A stretch of 64,000 nucleotides of DNA from Arcicella sp034519515 (GCA_034519515.1 JAXHOK010000043.1:62001-126000); one strand, 5' to 3'. Positions 47,645 to 60,997 are shown, counted from the first letter of the stretch. The notes: generated by a model from the letters alone, not told the origin. Numbers and translations are program-made.

Positions 47645-47748
47645 AATTGATTTTTAATTTTATTTAAACTTGATTCTAATGGTAGTATTTCAACTTTGTG
47701 TCATCAAAAAAGTACACAATTTTTAAATCACCATAAATCAATAAAACA

Positions 47749-48560
47749 ATGAAATCATCAATCAAATTATTTTCAGCACTGGCATTTGCTGGTCTTTTAA
47801 GTAGCTGTACGGTTGTTAGACAAGGGGAAGTTGGCGTTAAGCGTTCAAGCTCGGAAAAATTAAACCTGAAACTTTGGCGGAAGGATTTAAAATATTTAAT
47901 CCTTTACTCACCACGGTTATCAAAGTGCCAACTCGCACGATGAATATTGAGGTTCGTTCGCCTCTGCCCTCCAAAGAAGGTTTGACGGTGCAATCTGATA
48001 TTTCGATTCTTTATCGGGTCGAAAGTAGTTATGCGTTCTCAAATCGTGGAAAAATTAGGCAGAAACTATGAGCAAGTAGTTATTTTACCCATATTTAGGT
48101 CGGCGGTAAATAGATGTTTCTTCAAAATATTTCGCTAAAGATATGCACACAGGACAGCGGGCAGGCATCGAAAGGGAAATCAAGGAATTAATGATGTCGC
48201 AGTTGAAAGATAGGGGTTTTGTGGGTGGAATCGGTACTGTTGAAAACCATCGTATTGCCCGCAGGATTGACCAAAGCCATCGAAGACAAATTGGAGTTTG
48301 AACAAGATGCTCAACGAATGCAGTTTGTGCTGGACAAAGAACGTCAAGAGGCACAACGCAGAATCATTAAAGCAGAAGGTGTGCGAGATGCCCAAAAGAT
48401 TATCAACGAGGGACTTACGCCCATGTTGATTCAGTTCAAATCCATTGAGGCATTCAAGTCATTATCTACTTCACCCAATGCCAAGGTAATCATCACAAAC
48501 TGCAATACGCCCATGATTTTATCAACGGAAAGTGGGGAAGATGGCGGTGAATAATTTAGT
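47749..48560 (+). pseudogene. Mirror copy of prohibitin-like lipoprotein gene
   Basis: Copy of 14599-15402. N-terminal (from 47749) and C-terminal (from 48219) halves are each open in different frames. Confidence 0.87.
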
Positions 48561-48570
48561 TGAGAGAATA

Positions 48571-48610
48571 GATACGGAAGTCGTCCTTTTGAAGGACGAC
48601 TTCCGTATTT
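48571..48610. terminator. Mirror copy of bidirectional terminator
   Basis: Exact copy of the hairpin at 14550-14586. Confidence 0.8.
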
Positions 48611-48612
48611 TA

Positions 48613-49271
48613 AACCTCTTTTAATTCATCCAATAGGCTTTTTAAGTGAGATAAGGGTTCTCCATAAAAATTATTTATCCACCAATTTGTAGCCCAATAC
48701 ATATAAGTAGAGCTACCAATTACAATAATGGATAATATCAACCATTTCTGATTTAAAATTGGACATTATATCTAAGTTTTGAGGGCTAACTAAACTTATC
48801 CAGAGATAAATAAATAAGATTATTATGAATGGCGTAACTGCCACATTAAGTGTTTTGTAAGTTTCAATATTTAATTTTAATTCATAATATAATTCATAAA
48901 AATTGTCTTTGGTAATGACTGAATAATCGGTGTAGTCTTTTAAAAAGTTGATAGTATTTATTGCCATAAAAACCTAATACAATAAATGCGGTAAAGTACA
49001 GAATGTAGAAAAACGGATATGATTCGGGGTTGAATTTTACGGACGGATGATTATCTGATGCCAATATATAGCCGAAAAAAAAGTTGAATTGTTGCGGATA
49101 AAAACCTAAGAAAATCATCGCTATTATCTGAGACTTAGCCTCTTTTCTCATACTCTTTTTTATAACCGCTATCGGTTGTTTAGATTTCTCTAAAACTTCC
49201 ATACTTGCAGGCAAATTCACCTTTCCCGAAGGTTCTTTTTCCCAATCTGATTTTAATTCTTCAAAATTCAT
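48613..49271 (-). pseudogene. Mirror copy of sigma-coupled membrane protein gene
   Basis: Copy of 13889-14548, with frameshifts near 48765, 48925 and 49100. Confidence 0.87.
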
Positions 49272-49767
49272 ATCCTTGTGATTTAATGATTTGCGTGATT
49301 TTTTCTTTGATTCTGTTCAATTTTACTCTCGTATTTCCTTCGGTAATTCCCATATTTATCCCAATTTCTCGGTGAGATTGTCCTTCCATAAAATAGAAAA
49401 TTAAGGCTTTTTCGATGGGCGATAATTGCTGAACGGCTTGATAAAAATGCTCTAATTGGCTTTCTTTTGGGGTTTGGTTCTGCCTCTTCTCCGAAGTCCA
49501 TTTCGGGAAGAATTGAATGTTTGTCGGGGCGTTTCTTCTCTTTTTTGAGGTAAAGAATAGCAGTATTGATGGCAACCCGATACATCCAAGTCGAAAACTG
49601 ACTCAACTCATTGAAAGTCGGATAGGATTTCCAGAGTTGGAGAATAATTTTTGAATCAAATCCTCACGGGTCATCTTGGGTGTCCATATACACCTTTGAG
49701 ACTTTGTGAAGAAAATTCCCTTATGTGCGTTTAGGCGAGCTAAAAATGTACTTTCAAGTTTATCCAC
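49261..49767 (-). pseudogene. Mirror copy of ECF sigma factor gene
   Basis: Copy of 13394-13899, split into two overlapping frames near 49480. At the N-terminal frame break it agrees with the left arm base for base. Confidence 0.87.
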
Positions 49768-49914
49768 TTGTGGTTTTTGATTGGGTGATTTCGGTTTATT
49801 TATGAAGTAAGTATAAAACCAAGATGATTCGTTACAAATAAAAAATAGATATTTTAAAAGGAATTAAAAAATGATGTATTTTAGGGAATTCATTTAAAAG
49901 TTTACCCTAAAACC

Positions 49915-50445
49915 ATGAAAAATAACCGTTTTTCTTCCGAATCCATCGTTGCCACAATGGCATCATTTGTGGGCATTTGTGCCTTGATTGTGTCCATTAC
50001 ACAAACCCATTATCAGCGAAAATATTTGTATGCTTCGGCTTGGCCTCATTTGCAAATTGCCGTATTTCGGGAAGAAGAAAAGGATTCCACCAAGAACACG
50101 ACCTCCGTTAAACTGATGAATAAAGGTATCGGCCCCGCCATTGTTGAATCGGTTTCGTATGAATATAAAGGTAAGAAAACAGGAAGTTTGGCAGAGTTAA
50201 TCAAAGCAGTTGTTGGTAAAATGTTTTCGGGAAGTTACAAAAGTCTATCGGTTGATGAAGTGATTGCTCAAAATGAAGAGATTATCCATGTGAGCATCAT
50301 TGGAGCAAGAGAATCAAGGATTTTTAATGAAGAGATGGGCTATATCAAAGTGAAAATTAATTACAAATCTGTTCATGACGAACATTGGGAGTATTTGGTG
50401 GATTATAGTTTACCGAATGGGTCAAAAACTACCAAATTGGACTAA
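49915..50445 (+). CDS. Intact mirror copy of the single-membrane-segment hypothetical protein
   Basis: This copy of 12690-13221 is fully open (176 residues) and carries the correct four-T stretch that is five in the left arm. It is one of the few complete reading frames in the right arm and gives the best sequence of the protein. It should not be counted as a second gene. Confidence 0.8.
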   Translation: MKNNRFSSESIVATMASFVGICALIVSITQTHYQRKYLYASAWPHLQIAVFREEEKDSTKNTTSVKLMNKGIGPAIVESVSYEYKGKKTGSLAELIKAVVGKMFSGSYKSLSVDEVIAQNEEIIHVSIIGARESRIFNEEMGYIKVKINYKSVHDEHWEYLVDYSLPNGSKTTKLD

Positions 50446-51048
50446 TATTTCATTCATTTTTTTAGCCCAAACCAAATACGCTTCTTTATTCATATGAACC
50501 CCGTCCAAAGAATACTTTTCAAGTAGTTTTTAATCAGATGAAAGGTATAAATTGACATCAAGCCAAGCGATTTTTTGAGATTTACACATATCCGATAATT
50601 TTATATTTAACTCAGCAATATTTTTATTAATCTGTTGATTATCAGCAGTATAAATAATAGAACTGATAATTATTTTAATCTTTTTCTTTCGTAAAACTTC
50701 AATTATCCTCACATAATTCTCATAGACACGTTGCACGGGAACACCCGCCAGCAAGTCATTAATTCCACACTCAATAATCACAATTTTAGGTTCGGAATTG
50801 AGTTGCCCACGTTCCAAATTCCAGAGAATTTGTTGCGTAATTGCCCCGCCAGAGGCTTCGTTTTTTACATCATTTCTACCTAACAAAATCGACCAATTTT
50901 CTTGGGAAATTCTCGAATCTCCAATCATTAAAATTGTTATTTTTTCAGGTGGAAATATTCGAGCTAAAATTTTATCCCTAAACTGAAAAATGAGAACAAA
51001 TAATCCCAGATTCAAGCTAAGAGAAACAATTAATATCTTTTTTTGCAT
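50422..51048 (-). pseudogene. Mirror copy of SGNH hydrolase gene
   Basis: Copy of 12087-12713, almost identical; a premature stop near 50530 comes from an altered base run (TTTTTAATCAG in place of TTTTGAATCAG). Confidence 0.87.
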
Positions 51049-51095
51049 AAAATTTTGAGTAAAAACCGTTCCCCGTGTACTTTTGTTCATTTCTT

Positions 51096-51965
51096 TTACC
51101 GTATAAAGAAATTACCTCAGCGTCCAAATACGCAGGAAACTTTGTTCTGAAATCAATAAGTTCTTGATGATTAAGGGTTTGTGTATTAATCACTTCCGAT
51201 TCTTTCTGATAAAAAATGGAGTTACCTTTAAAATCAATCACCGATGAATTACCCGAATAATGCAAACCCATACCATCATCCCCACCCTACTTGCACCAAC
51301 TTAATAACTATGATACTGAAATGCCCGAGCCTGCAAAAGCACATGTCTAACCGCGAACTGGTTGAGGGCCAATTAGCAACGTAAATGAGCACGTCGTAAG
51401 TTAAAGAGTCGTAAGTCGTAAGTTGCGGGCCATAAAAATTATCTGCTTGAATTTCTAAATTTTGACTTTTGACTTTTTATTTACGACTTTCGATTTGATT
51501 CTTCCCTGATCACACAGGAAACCGTAAATCATAACAAATCAACTTGGCAGAATTTTTCAGCCTTTTTAATTCCACAATAATGCGTTCAGTTCTGTTCGTG
51601 AAAGCCAGGTGTTGTTGCCCATTATGAACAAATGTTTTTTATCGTATTTTTCAAAACTTCCATCGGGACGCATCCAAATTAATCGGTTGAAATATTGGTC
51701 TCCTTCTTTTAGAATATAACTGCCCGTAATCACTTTATTAGCCTTTTTTGCTTTATGACGAAGGCTATTGAAGGTGGTAAAATTCATGGGTTCAGCCACT
51801 CGATTTTGCATCCATCGTGAAGCCTGTATTGAATATTTCGGGTAAAATAATCAAGTCGGTTTGAGTATATATTGTGGCGATTTTTTCTTCTAAATTTGCT
51901 AAGTTTGCTATCGGGTTTTCCCAATATAAATCCAGTTTGTATGTGGGTAAAGAAAGGTCTTGCAT
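51096..51965 (-). pseudogene. Mirror copy of nitrilase gene
   Basis: Copy of 11174-12041. It carries six A at the left-arm frameshift site, which restores the N-terminal frame. The middle (51280-51600) with the palindromic repeat is damaged, yet the repeat halves are still visible (GTCGTAAGTTAAAGAGTCG). Confidence 0.85.
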
Positions 51966-52002
51966 GATTTGCTATTTTTGGAGTAAATTTAGCAAAATAT
52001 GA

Positions 52003-52043
52003 AGATACCAACTTCTCGAAGGTTTTAAAACTTTCGGGAAGTT
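52003..52043. repeat. Mirror copy of solitary CCCGAAAG hairpin
   Basis: Copy of 11096-11129, with the first stem altered (AACTTCTCGAAGG). Confidence 0.65.
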
Positions 52044-52073
52044 CTATTAAGTACCAAATTCTCAATATAAAAA

Positions 52074-54219
52074 ATGAAAGTCTAAATCACAATCCTTTCT
52101 CTTCTATTTTCGGAACAATCGCTCTGAAAAGCTCCGATACTCCATATCTTGACTGGAAAGTTTACGGAGGAAATAACGAATCCAACCGTTTCTCCATACT
52201 CTCGCAAATCAATACTGAAAGCGTCAAAAACTTATAAGTCGCTTGGGAATTATCATTGGGCGATGCCACCATAACTTCCCAAATTCAGTGCAATCCACAA
52301 CATGTGGAAGGGCGTTGTTTATGCCGCTTCGCCACCAAGAAAGGTCTTAGCTTTGGATGCCGCTACGGGAAAGGAGATTTGGACTTTTAATCCTTTCAAA
52401 TTATTAGGCGGCGAAAACTCGTGGGCAGGTACAAACCGTGGATGTAACTTACTGGCAATCAGGCAATGAAAAGCGAATTTCGTTTTGTGCAGGAAGCCAT
52501 TTGTTTGCTTAGATGCCAAAACGGGCGAACTTATTACAACCTTTGGCGACGGCGGAAACGTTGATATGCAAAAGGATCCGGATTATCATAAAGAACCAAT
52601 TTTTATTGGTCGCCTACACGCCAGGAATAATCTATAACGACCTGATAATCATGGGAATGCGTCTTTCGGAAGGCTTAGGTGCCGCACTTGGTAACCACGT
52701 CCGGGCGTCTAACGTATTGACTTTCAACGAGAATGGAGTTTTCATACCATTCCACACCAAGGCGAATTTGGTTTATGAAACTTGGCTAAAAGGATTCTTG
52801 GAAAGTGGGCGGTGCCTACTGCCTTGGGCGGGTATGGCTTTGGACGAAAAAAGAGGGATTGTTTTTGTACCCACAGGTTCGGCAACGTATGATTGTTTTG
52901 GGGTGGCTATCGGAAAGGTTCAAACCTTTTTGCCAATTGTATTTTGGCGTTGGATGCCAAAACTGGCAAGCGAATCTGGCATTACCAAACCATTCTCTAC
53001 GATATTTTAGGGATAGAGATTTACCTGCTCCACCAATATTGATTACCGTTAGTACAAATGGTAAGGAACGATTGATGCCGTTGACTAAATCACGAAACAA
53101 GGCTACACTTTTATTTTGGAAAGAGCCGACCGCAAACTAGTTTTTCCCAATTCCAGAAATGCCCGTACTTCCGCAAACGGATTTAGCAGGGGAACAATCT
53201 TGGAAAACCCAACCAATTCCTTCATTTCCAGAGCCTTATATGCGTCAGAATTTCTTGGAGAAAGATACTTGTCAATCTTTCACCCGAACACCATGCTGAG
53301 ACTGTGGAGCAATTCAAACCTTTGAAATCAGGAGGAATTTGGATTCCGCCTTCTCCGCAGGTATACGTCTTGTTTCCAGGTTTTGAAGGTGGTGGCGAAT
53401 GGGGCTGGGCTGGTTCTGACCCACAGAATAATATCTTGTTCGTTAATTCTAACGAAAAATGCTGTGGATTGTAAAAATGAAGGAAAACAAAAAAGTAGAA
53501 GGGACGGGTTTATTAGCAAACGGCAAAAATCAATACACTAATAATTGTGGCAACTGCCACGGACTCGACCGTAAAGGAACTGGCAATATTCCATCGTTGA
53601 TTGATTTGGAAAAACGATTGAAAAAAGAAGATGTTTTAGCAGTTTTGAGAAAAGGAAAAGGAGCAATGCCCGCTTTTGGACATATTTCAGAAAAGAATCG
53701 TGAAGCTATTACTGCATATCGGCTGAATTTAAAAGCAGCTAATGGATCAAACAGATAAGAAAGAAATGGAAGCCGAAGCCGACCTTCAACCTGCTTATGT
53801 GATGACGGGTTAATAACGTATTACGACTAAAGACGGCTACCTTGCTATCAATCTTACCTTGGGGAACGCTTAACGCTATTGACTTGAATACGGGTAAAAT
53901 TAAATGGAAAGTACCATTGGGGAGAATTTGGAAGAATTGACCAAAAAAGGCATTGCCCAAACGGGAACTGAAAACTATGGAGTACCCGTAATCACTGCAG
54001 GTGGTTTGATTTTTACTGCGGCATCCAAAGATGAAAAATTTAGGGCTTTTGATAAAAACACGGGTAAGGTTCTCTTTGAATACCAACTCCCTGCGGGCGG
54101 ATATGCCACACCCGCTACTTACCAAGTAAATGGAAAACAATGTGCAATTATTGCCTGTGGTGGTGGAAAAAATGGGAACAAAATCGGGTGATAGTTATGT
54201 AGCGTTTGCGTTGAGGTGA
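52074..54219 (+). pseudogene. Mirror copy of PQQ dehydrogenase gene
   Basis: Copy of 8942-11065 with many frameshifts. The cytochrome c part (53459-53758: NNCGNCHG, GAMPAFGHI) and the final propeller blade are open in pieces. Confidence 0.87.
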
Positions 54220-54372
54220 TTAGAAATAACCCAAAATGGCAAGGAGCATTGCCTTATACGATTTTGGCGAGAACCCAACGGCAAGATTGTGTATCAGAAA
54301 CAAGGAGCAATTAATCCACAAGAAATGAAGCGCTTGATTGTGGAGAATCCGCTGATTGGACGGTATTTTTAA
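54216..54372 (+). pseudogene. Mirror copy of thioredoxin-like remnant
   Basis: Copy of 8790-8945 with one extra base. It has the same overlap with the dehydrogenase stop. Confidence 0.6.
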
Positions 54373-54558
54373 ATGGTAATAATTAAATTTCATGCAAGAC
54401 TTGTTCAGCTTTCCAAAAACGCTTACTTAATTATACATAGCTTTGCATTTGATACCACCCTATATATTTCCGAAATACAATCACGATATTTGTCAAAGCA
54501 ATAAAATAATGATTATTGGTAATTTTACAGATTAATATTACATTTTATAAAATTACTA

Positions 54559-54753
54559 GGAACAGGAAAATAATAAGTGGATGAACTTTAAATGTTATTT
54601 TATGCAATCAAGAAGCGACTAAAACTTGTGTGGTGTAGTCTACTTGCCGTTTTAACTATCACTAAATGAGGATTTTAATCTGGGCGGCATTCCGCAACGT
54701 AGAGTGGTGCAAAAAAGGGCATTTCAAAAACATCTGCTATTGTTTTTAGTTCC
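54559..54753. mobile_element. Extra family C MITE, absent from the left arm
   Basis: This 195-bp element starts GGAACAGGAAAATAATAAG and ends ATTGTTTTTAGTTCC. Its core (CACTAAATGAGG, GGGCGGCATTCCGCAACG, AGAGTGGTGCAAAAAA) is homologous to 387-612. The neighbouring sequence on both sides matches the left-arm spacer at 8590-8640 directly, with TA and TTA at the borders. The element is therefore a clean insertion in this copy only. Confidence 0.75.
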
Positions 54754-54780
54754 TTAAGCAAAAAATCACCTTAAGATATC

Positions 54781-55255
54781 ATGAAAACTATCAATCAATG
54801 GCTCGCCGAATATGGCGAAAGCCACCAAAACCCTACCAACAAAACAGTCCACTGGGTGTGCGTTCCCTTAATTGTCTGGGTATAGTAGGTCTTTTTCACA
54901 GTATCAAACTTTCCTTTTTAGTATTGACAATGTTCAAGGAAAATTTTGGAATGGGGATAATAATTTTTCCCTTCATTTATTTCTTATTTTATACTTTCTT
55001 AATCCTTCTCGGTAAGCAAAAATATTTTTCTTGGACTGCATTCATTTAAAATTTTATCAAAGTATCGAGCATTTATACTGTATTTGGATTCAGTATAACA
55101 TTTTATGGCAACTTGATTGAATGGGACTGAAATTTTTTTAAAAAAAGTTGAAAATAAAAAAACGCTGTTTCTCAAAGATATACATATTTGATGAATTGGT
55201 TCCCCTGTTTTTAATTTTATTAATTTATTATAATCTGAAATTCAAAGTTATTGAG
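54781..55255 (+). pseudogene. Mirror copy of DUF962 gene
   Basis: The first 170 bases match 8115-8582 closely; the rest becomes an AT-rich string in which only AACGCTGTTTCTCAAAGATA-like islands and the end align. Confidence 0.75.
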
Positions 55256-55345
55256 GGGTGAGGTGTGAGCAGTGAGGTGTGAGTAACAAATACATACAAA
55301 GCTCACACCTCATACCTCACTACTCCCATCTCACTGCTCATAATT
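55255..55345. repeat. Mirror copy of GAGCAGTGAG hairpin
   Basis: Copy of 8028-8108, with the GGTGTGAGCAGTGAGGTGTG and CTCACACCTCATACCTCAC halves recognisable. Confidence 0.7.
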
Positions 55346-56567
55346 AAATGCCCCATTTTATCACGCTTCGTTTGGAGAACCTTTTTATTGTATAGGATGA
55401 GACTTCGTGGTTCAATCGAACCGTGTCCCCTGGCTCTCCCCCATCCCACTTCTTTGGGTACCATTTTTAAGGATTATTGAAATCAGACGAATTTTACTTG
55501 CTTATAAATCCCTATAAATTTTTTTTCCCACTACTTTTATCAAATTCATCCATTTTGAAACCCAATTCCAGATTTGCCTCCACCGTATCCCGTCCCATTT
55601 CACATGGAGATTATAAGCCTTCAATTTATTAACCAGAAAAAATGCCCCGCCCTTCTTGAAACATATATAAAATAACACCTTTGCCTTCTTTTTCAACAAT
55701 TTCCGGCACGGTGCAATTCGCACACCGCAGTCGCAACGGCATGAGCCAAAAATATCTCCCGTAACGCACAAGCGACTTTATGCACCCGCACCAAAACAGG
55801 CTCACCTTTTGTCCAAGTGCCTTTGGTGGGTACCAGATGGGTTTTTCGCCCGTTTGAATTTGTCTGAAAGCAGTTAAATCAAAATGACCAAATTTCGTGA
55901 GGCATATCCACCTTTAAATTTCACGTTGAATAGCGACTTTCATGTTTTAGTCGATATTCAACTAAGTCCAGTTTGTTAGCAAATTCCGATTCAAAATTGC
56001 CTCCTTATCTTTCTGCAAATCTGTTTAAACGACTGCTTTTGTGATATCTTAGTTCTTAACTTTAATCAAAGTTTATAAAAGTTTGAACCCAGCCAAACGA
56101 GCAAAATCCAAGCAGCTTCTCCGAGTGTCCCGTTCTGCCGGGAACACCCTCACGTTTAGCTTTCAAAGGGAAAATATAACATGGGCGACCCAAATCCACT
56201 TGGGTTTGTGTTTGCATCTACCAATGAAAAAATGGTTTTAGCTCGGTCTTAGACGGATATTCCTTTGGTACAACCGTGTCCCAACAAATCAACCGAAACC
56301 GTAAAGGGGTGTTTCATGCTGAAGAACAATATTTTCTAAGATAATCATCAAACCCAATTCCTCGCAACGTTCCTCCGTGAGCGACACACACATAAGTCCA
56401 CGAGCTTCCCGAATCATAAAGTTGGCAATTTCGGGCGTGATGGCTTCGGAAGCACAAATCATATCACCCTCATTTTCCTGATCTTCGTCGTCGGCAACGA
56501 TAATTATTTTTCCTTGTCAAAGTGCCTCAATAGCTTCTTCGATGGTATCTAATTTTATATCTGACAT
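55327..56567 (-). pseudogene. Mirror copy of ribBA
   Basis: Copy of 6825-8045, heavily frameshifted. CVTGDIFGSCRCDCG is readable at about 55730-55770, and the 3' end has lost the stop codon. Confidence 0.85.
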
Positions 56568-57100
56568 CTTGTTTTTGTTAAAGAGCCTCGTTACTTATTT
56601 TATTCTTTTTAAATCTGAATTTAATGGCACTAATTTTGAGGAAAAATCGATAAAATAATACTTTTTACAGCTTAACATTGAAACATAACTACTTGATTAT
56701 TAATATTTAATGATATTTTATTTTGATAAAATACTTTTACATTATATTTCCTCTTAAATATTTCCTTCTGAAATCAGGAACATGCTGCACTTCAATTTTA
56801 CGTAACTAAATAATCTTATTTCCACTACATTTCTTTTTCAACTAACAAAATAAAATTTCTGCTTCTTTTTCATATATATTTGGCACGCAAATCGCATATT
56901 ATTTATCATGAACTGAAAAATGGAACAGTATTCCAATTTAAAGAAGCCTTTTGGAAAATTTGGGCTTGATTTTTGGACAGGATTTTGCAACAAAATCATG
57001 TTGAAAAAATAGGATTTTAGTTGAAAAGAGTAGTTTATCAAAAAATTATCCAGATTGTATAAGGGAAGACTTTGTAGCGATTGGTTGGGATGGGATAAAT

Positions 57101-59397
57101 ATGAGGAGGATTAGTAAAAACATAGGGATACTTTTGCTGATATATGACTTTCGGGTATAAAATAAAAACAGATTACAACTCGCACCAACAAAAAAGGCGA
57201 ATTTAGTATCAACACTGTTTCAATTAAAATTGATGGCAATGGTGTAGCTACGGCTTCTAATAATATTCCAATCAAAATATGTGAAGGAGAACTGATAAAT
57301 CTGAAAAGTACTCTCCCAATCAATTCACTTTCGGGCGTTTTCTATTGGATTACTCTGCTAAAAAGCAATAATAGTTTGTCTGCTCCTCCCTCAGCTACCA
57401 TAAGTACAGATAATAATTATACATATTCTTTCTTGAAGCGTAGATATAAAAATGATTGATAGAGCCAACTGATTCCCAAGGATTTAGCTTCTGGACAAGG
57501 CCTGACTTCTATGATATCACGCAAAGAGATAATTCAGATTCTCAGCGGGCGGGTAAGGTCTCTGTCATGCTTGCCAAGTAATTGAAATTGTGAAACCAAT
57601 CTTGTACGATATTCAATTAAATTATTTTAGTGGTAAGATGAGAATTGATAACAAAATTCACAATACACGACTATAATATATATGATAATTATGATATAAA
57701 ATACATTTTATCACAAGGTTATTCAGCCTTCCGATACTACAGGAAAAATAGCGACCTATCCATTTGATTTCAAAAACGTTGCTAATTTATGGGGTATAGT
57801 TCAGATAAAATTAGGTGAAGGGCGTAACCAAAACGGGAGGATGTCCTGCTCCTGCTTCTCCTCAACAAACGATTTCGTTAAATACTGGCGTTGTAAACAA
57901 GCCCTCACTCAACATATCGTGGGAACAACACTCAAAGGCGAATTCAAACTGGCGGTCAGTGCCGATAATAATATTAAGCGAAATGTGTATATGCGTGACC
58001 CAGCAAATTGATAATTTTTTCAACTATACAGACACGCCCTTCAAAACTTACTTTTTCGGGTGGGACATCAGTTTGAATCAAGTAACGCTGTTCAAGTTCC
58101 GAATGGTGATAAAGTCGGATGGTTTCAGGTAGAGGCAGTTGATGGCTCGTGTGCGAGTTCTTTTGTAAGTGTCCCTGCTCTGCGGAAGTGATGAACTTTG
58201 TACTACTTGGATTGGCATTGAAGCAAAATGAACCTTAAGGCATGGATAAAAGTGGTGGCAAATTTAACGGCACTGGGTGAAGGGCTGATTGGTGCTAATT
58301 TCCAGTGGATTCCTGTAGTGCATTAAAGATTCCGACCAGACGGTACGTTCCGATGATGCTGCTACTTCTTTTAAAAATTACTCTAAAACCACTTTCACAG
58401 ATGACGGTGTTACTTGCGGGCAAAGATATGTGTATAAAGTAACCACTTTCGATATCCTCTGAGATCTATTTCTCAATCTTTCAAGGTAAAAGCAACTTCC
58501 AGTGATACGCCCTCCCGCAATTTCGAGTTCATTTGCCATGCTATTTAAAACGCTGGGACGCAAATGTGCGAGTACAAGGACAATTTAATGTGGCGGCAGT
58601 ACCCGTGAATATCAAACCAAATGCCTATAAATATTGTTGAGGTTTGGAGATGATTTTTATTAAATCCGTTGCTTATTCATTGAAGATGTTACGGCAGATA
58701 TTGATAAAAAAGTCTTATTGCTATTACATGACGTGGACAAACCTTTGTGATAATGAATCTGACCCTTCTGAAAAAGTTTGTACAGTTCATTTAAAATCAG
58801 ATGGTTCAACCTTGAAATGGACTCCTGAATCTTCTGTTTTTCTGTCTGATGCTGACAGTTATCTGGTTCAGAGTGTGAATCCCTCAACAAAAACCAATAT
58901 TAAAGTACTGAAAGACAACCTAGCCAGGAACACAAACCTTTGACTTAAGCGAAAGCTTTTGGAAAGGGAAGAGGGACAAGAATTATTTATTCAAATTGAA
59001 TCAAGACCTGTGGGTTGGAATACTACCGACCCCAATGTTTTACCTTCGACTTTATCCAATATTATCAGAGTTTTCAGACCATCGTTCTCCATGACTCTGC
59101 AGATATTTACGCCCAATGGAGATGGCAATAATGATAAGTTTTTTGGTAAGAGGAAAATTTATTAGAAAAATGAAAATGACCATTTTATGACCGTTGGGGG
59201 CAATGTAGTATATTATGAAGACACCGATAGTTTCGCGGTGGAAAAAGATCAAAGTGATAGCAATGTTGTGGGTTGGAACGGAATAATGAACAACGGAAAC
59301 CGTGCCTTGGAAGGTAGTTACGCTTATAAAATCCGAAATTGAAGGTGGAATCGGGCAAGTAACCACCAAAGAAGGTGCCTTACCATTAGCATACTAA
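57101..59397 (+). pseudogene. Mirror copy of type IX-sorted surface protein gene
   Basis: Copy of 4012-6291. The middle (58140-58680) is poor; the C-terminal region from 58690 is readable in frames that switch (SYCYYMTWTNLCDNESDPSE, QIFTPNGDGNNDKF). Confidence 0.87.
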
Positions 59398-59414
59398 ATT
59401 CACTTAAAACACCT

Positions 59415-59455
59415 TTTGAAAAGAAACCTCGGCTTAAAGATAAGTTGAGGTTTCT
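59415..59455 (+). terminator. Mirror copy of AAACCTC hairpin terminator
   Basis: Copy of 3950-3990: GAAACCTCGGC and TTGAGGTTTC. Confidence 0.7.
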
Positions 59456-59594
59456 TTTTTTACTGTTAAATCAATAGTATTGTAAATTGCATTGAACATT
59501 AAATTTCAAAATTGAGAGTTTGAATTATGAATAATTTTAAATCAAGGCTAAAACATTCATCATTCATAACTCATCGTTCATAATTATTTTAAAA

Positions 59595-59933
59595 TATATT
59601 CGACAGTGATAGGAATACTTGGCGAGATTAAGGAGCTCCAAGCCATAATGAAAGAAGCACAAGAGTCGTTTGGCTCGATTGTGAAACGGGCGAGTCTGGT
59701 GCGGGTATGGTGCGTGCCACCGTAAACCGGCAAAAAGCAACTGATCAAAATCGAAATTGACGAAGACCTCATTCGTTCCGAAGATGCATGAGGTACTCCA
59801 AAATTTAGTGGTTGCCGCCACCAACAAAGCCATGGAAAATATTGAAGATAAGGTGAAAGCCCACCTTCAAAATGCCACCCAAGGACTAATTCTTAATATT
59901 GGAGGAATGGATTTGGGTGGGATGTTTTCGTAA
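59595..59933 (+). pseudogene. Mirror copy of ybaB
   Basis: Copy of 3480-3815. The start is damaged; the last 40 codons are open (NKAMENIEDKVKAHLQNATQ). Confidence 0.82.
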
Positions 59934-60018
59934 GCTATGAGGTGTGAGCAATGAGTAATGGGGTAAAATGCTCATTTTCTATTGCTCAATGCTCAATGCT
60001 CATAACTTAATGCTCAAA

Positions 60019-60726
60019 ATGTTAAAAATACAAAATCTATTACCTAAACAATAACGGCTCGCAGTGGGCAGTGAACGACATATCTTTTGAAGGCTCAAAA
60101 GGGGAAATCATGGGATTTTTAGGATCAAACGGTGCAGGAAAATCCACAACTATAAAGATTGCCACGGGCTATCTATCTGCCACCTCTGGGACGGTGGAAG
60201 TCTATGGATACTAGTGCAAACTAATTCATTAGAAGTCCGTAAAAATATTGGTTATTTGCCCGAACATAATCCACTGTATTTGGATATGTACGTCAAAGAA
60301 TTCTTAGAATTTATTGGCGGAATTTATGGAATCCAAAGACAGTCTTTACAAAAGAGAATATCAGAAGTAATTGATTTATTGGGACTTAGCCTTGAACAAA
60401 AAAAGAAAATCGGGCAACTTTCCAAGGGTTATCGCCAACGAGTGGGACTCGCCCAAGCCCTCATACACGACCCCGAAGTATTGATTTTGGACGAACCCAC
60501 CGCAGGACTCGACCCTAATCAATTGGCAGAAATCAGGGGCGTTATCAGAAATGTTGGGAAAGAAAAAACGGTAATTTTTTCAACTCACATCATGCTAGAA
60601 GTGGAAGCCATTTGTGATAGAGTAGTAATTATCAATCGTGGAAATATCGTGAAAGATTCATCACTCAACGATTTGAAACAAGCAGGAAAGACGATGGAGG
60701 AGGTTTTTAGGGAATTGACGGTTTGA
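60019..60726 (+). pseudogene. Mirror copy of gldA
   Basis: Copy of 2690-3394. It is open from 60214 to the end (170 codons) and almost identical to the left arm there; the Walker A part is in other frames. Confidence 0.88.
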
Positions 60727-60805
60727 ATTTTGGATAGTATATAATTTTATTATGTATTTTTTAAAATAAAAAAGATTAAAATTACATTAGAATTGGATAT
60801 TTTTC

Positions 60806-60970
60806 AGAAGCCGTTTTAAAATATATTCTGAATAAAGTCTGATTGTATTTTTGGTAGTATGGAATCATATTTTTTAAGGAATATACAGCGTATCTTGTGT
60901 AAAAAATATGGTTTCGATAGTCAGAATAAGATAATCAGAATTTGTTATTAGATATTTTAAAACGATCACT
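60806..60970. mobile_element. Mirror copy of family B MITE copy 1
   Basis: Copy of 2449-2612, near identical except for its last ten bases (AACGATCACT). Confidence 0.78.
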
Positions 60971-60997
60971 GAAAAGAATTTTTGATTACTACTTGAA

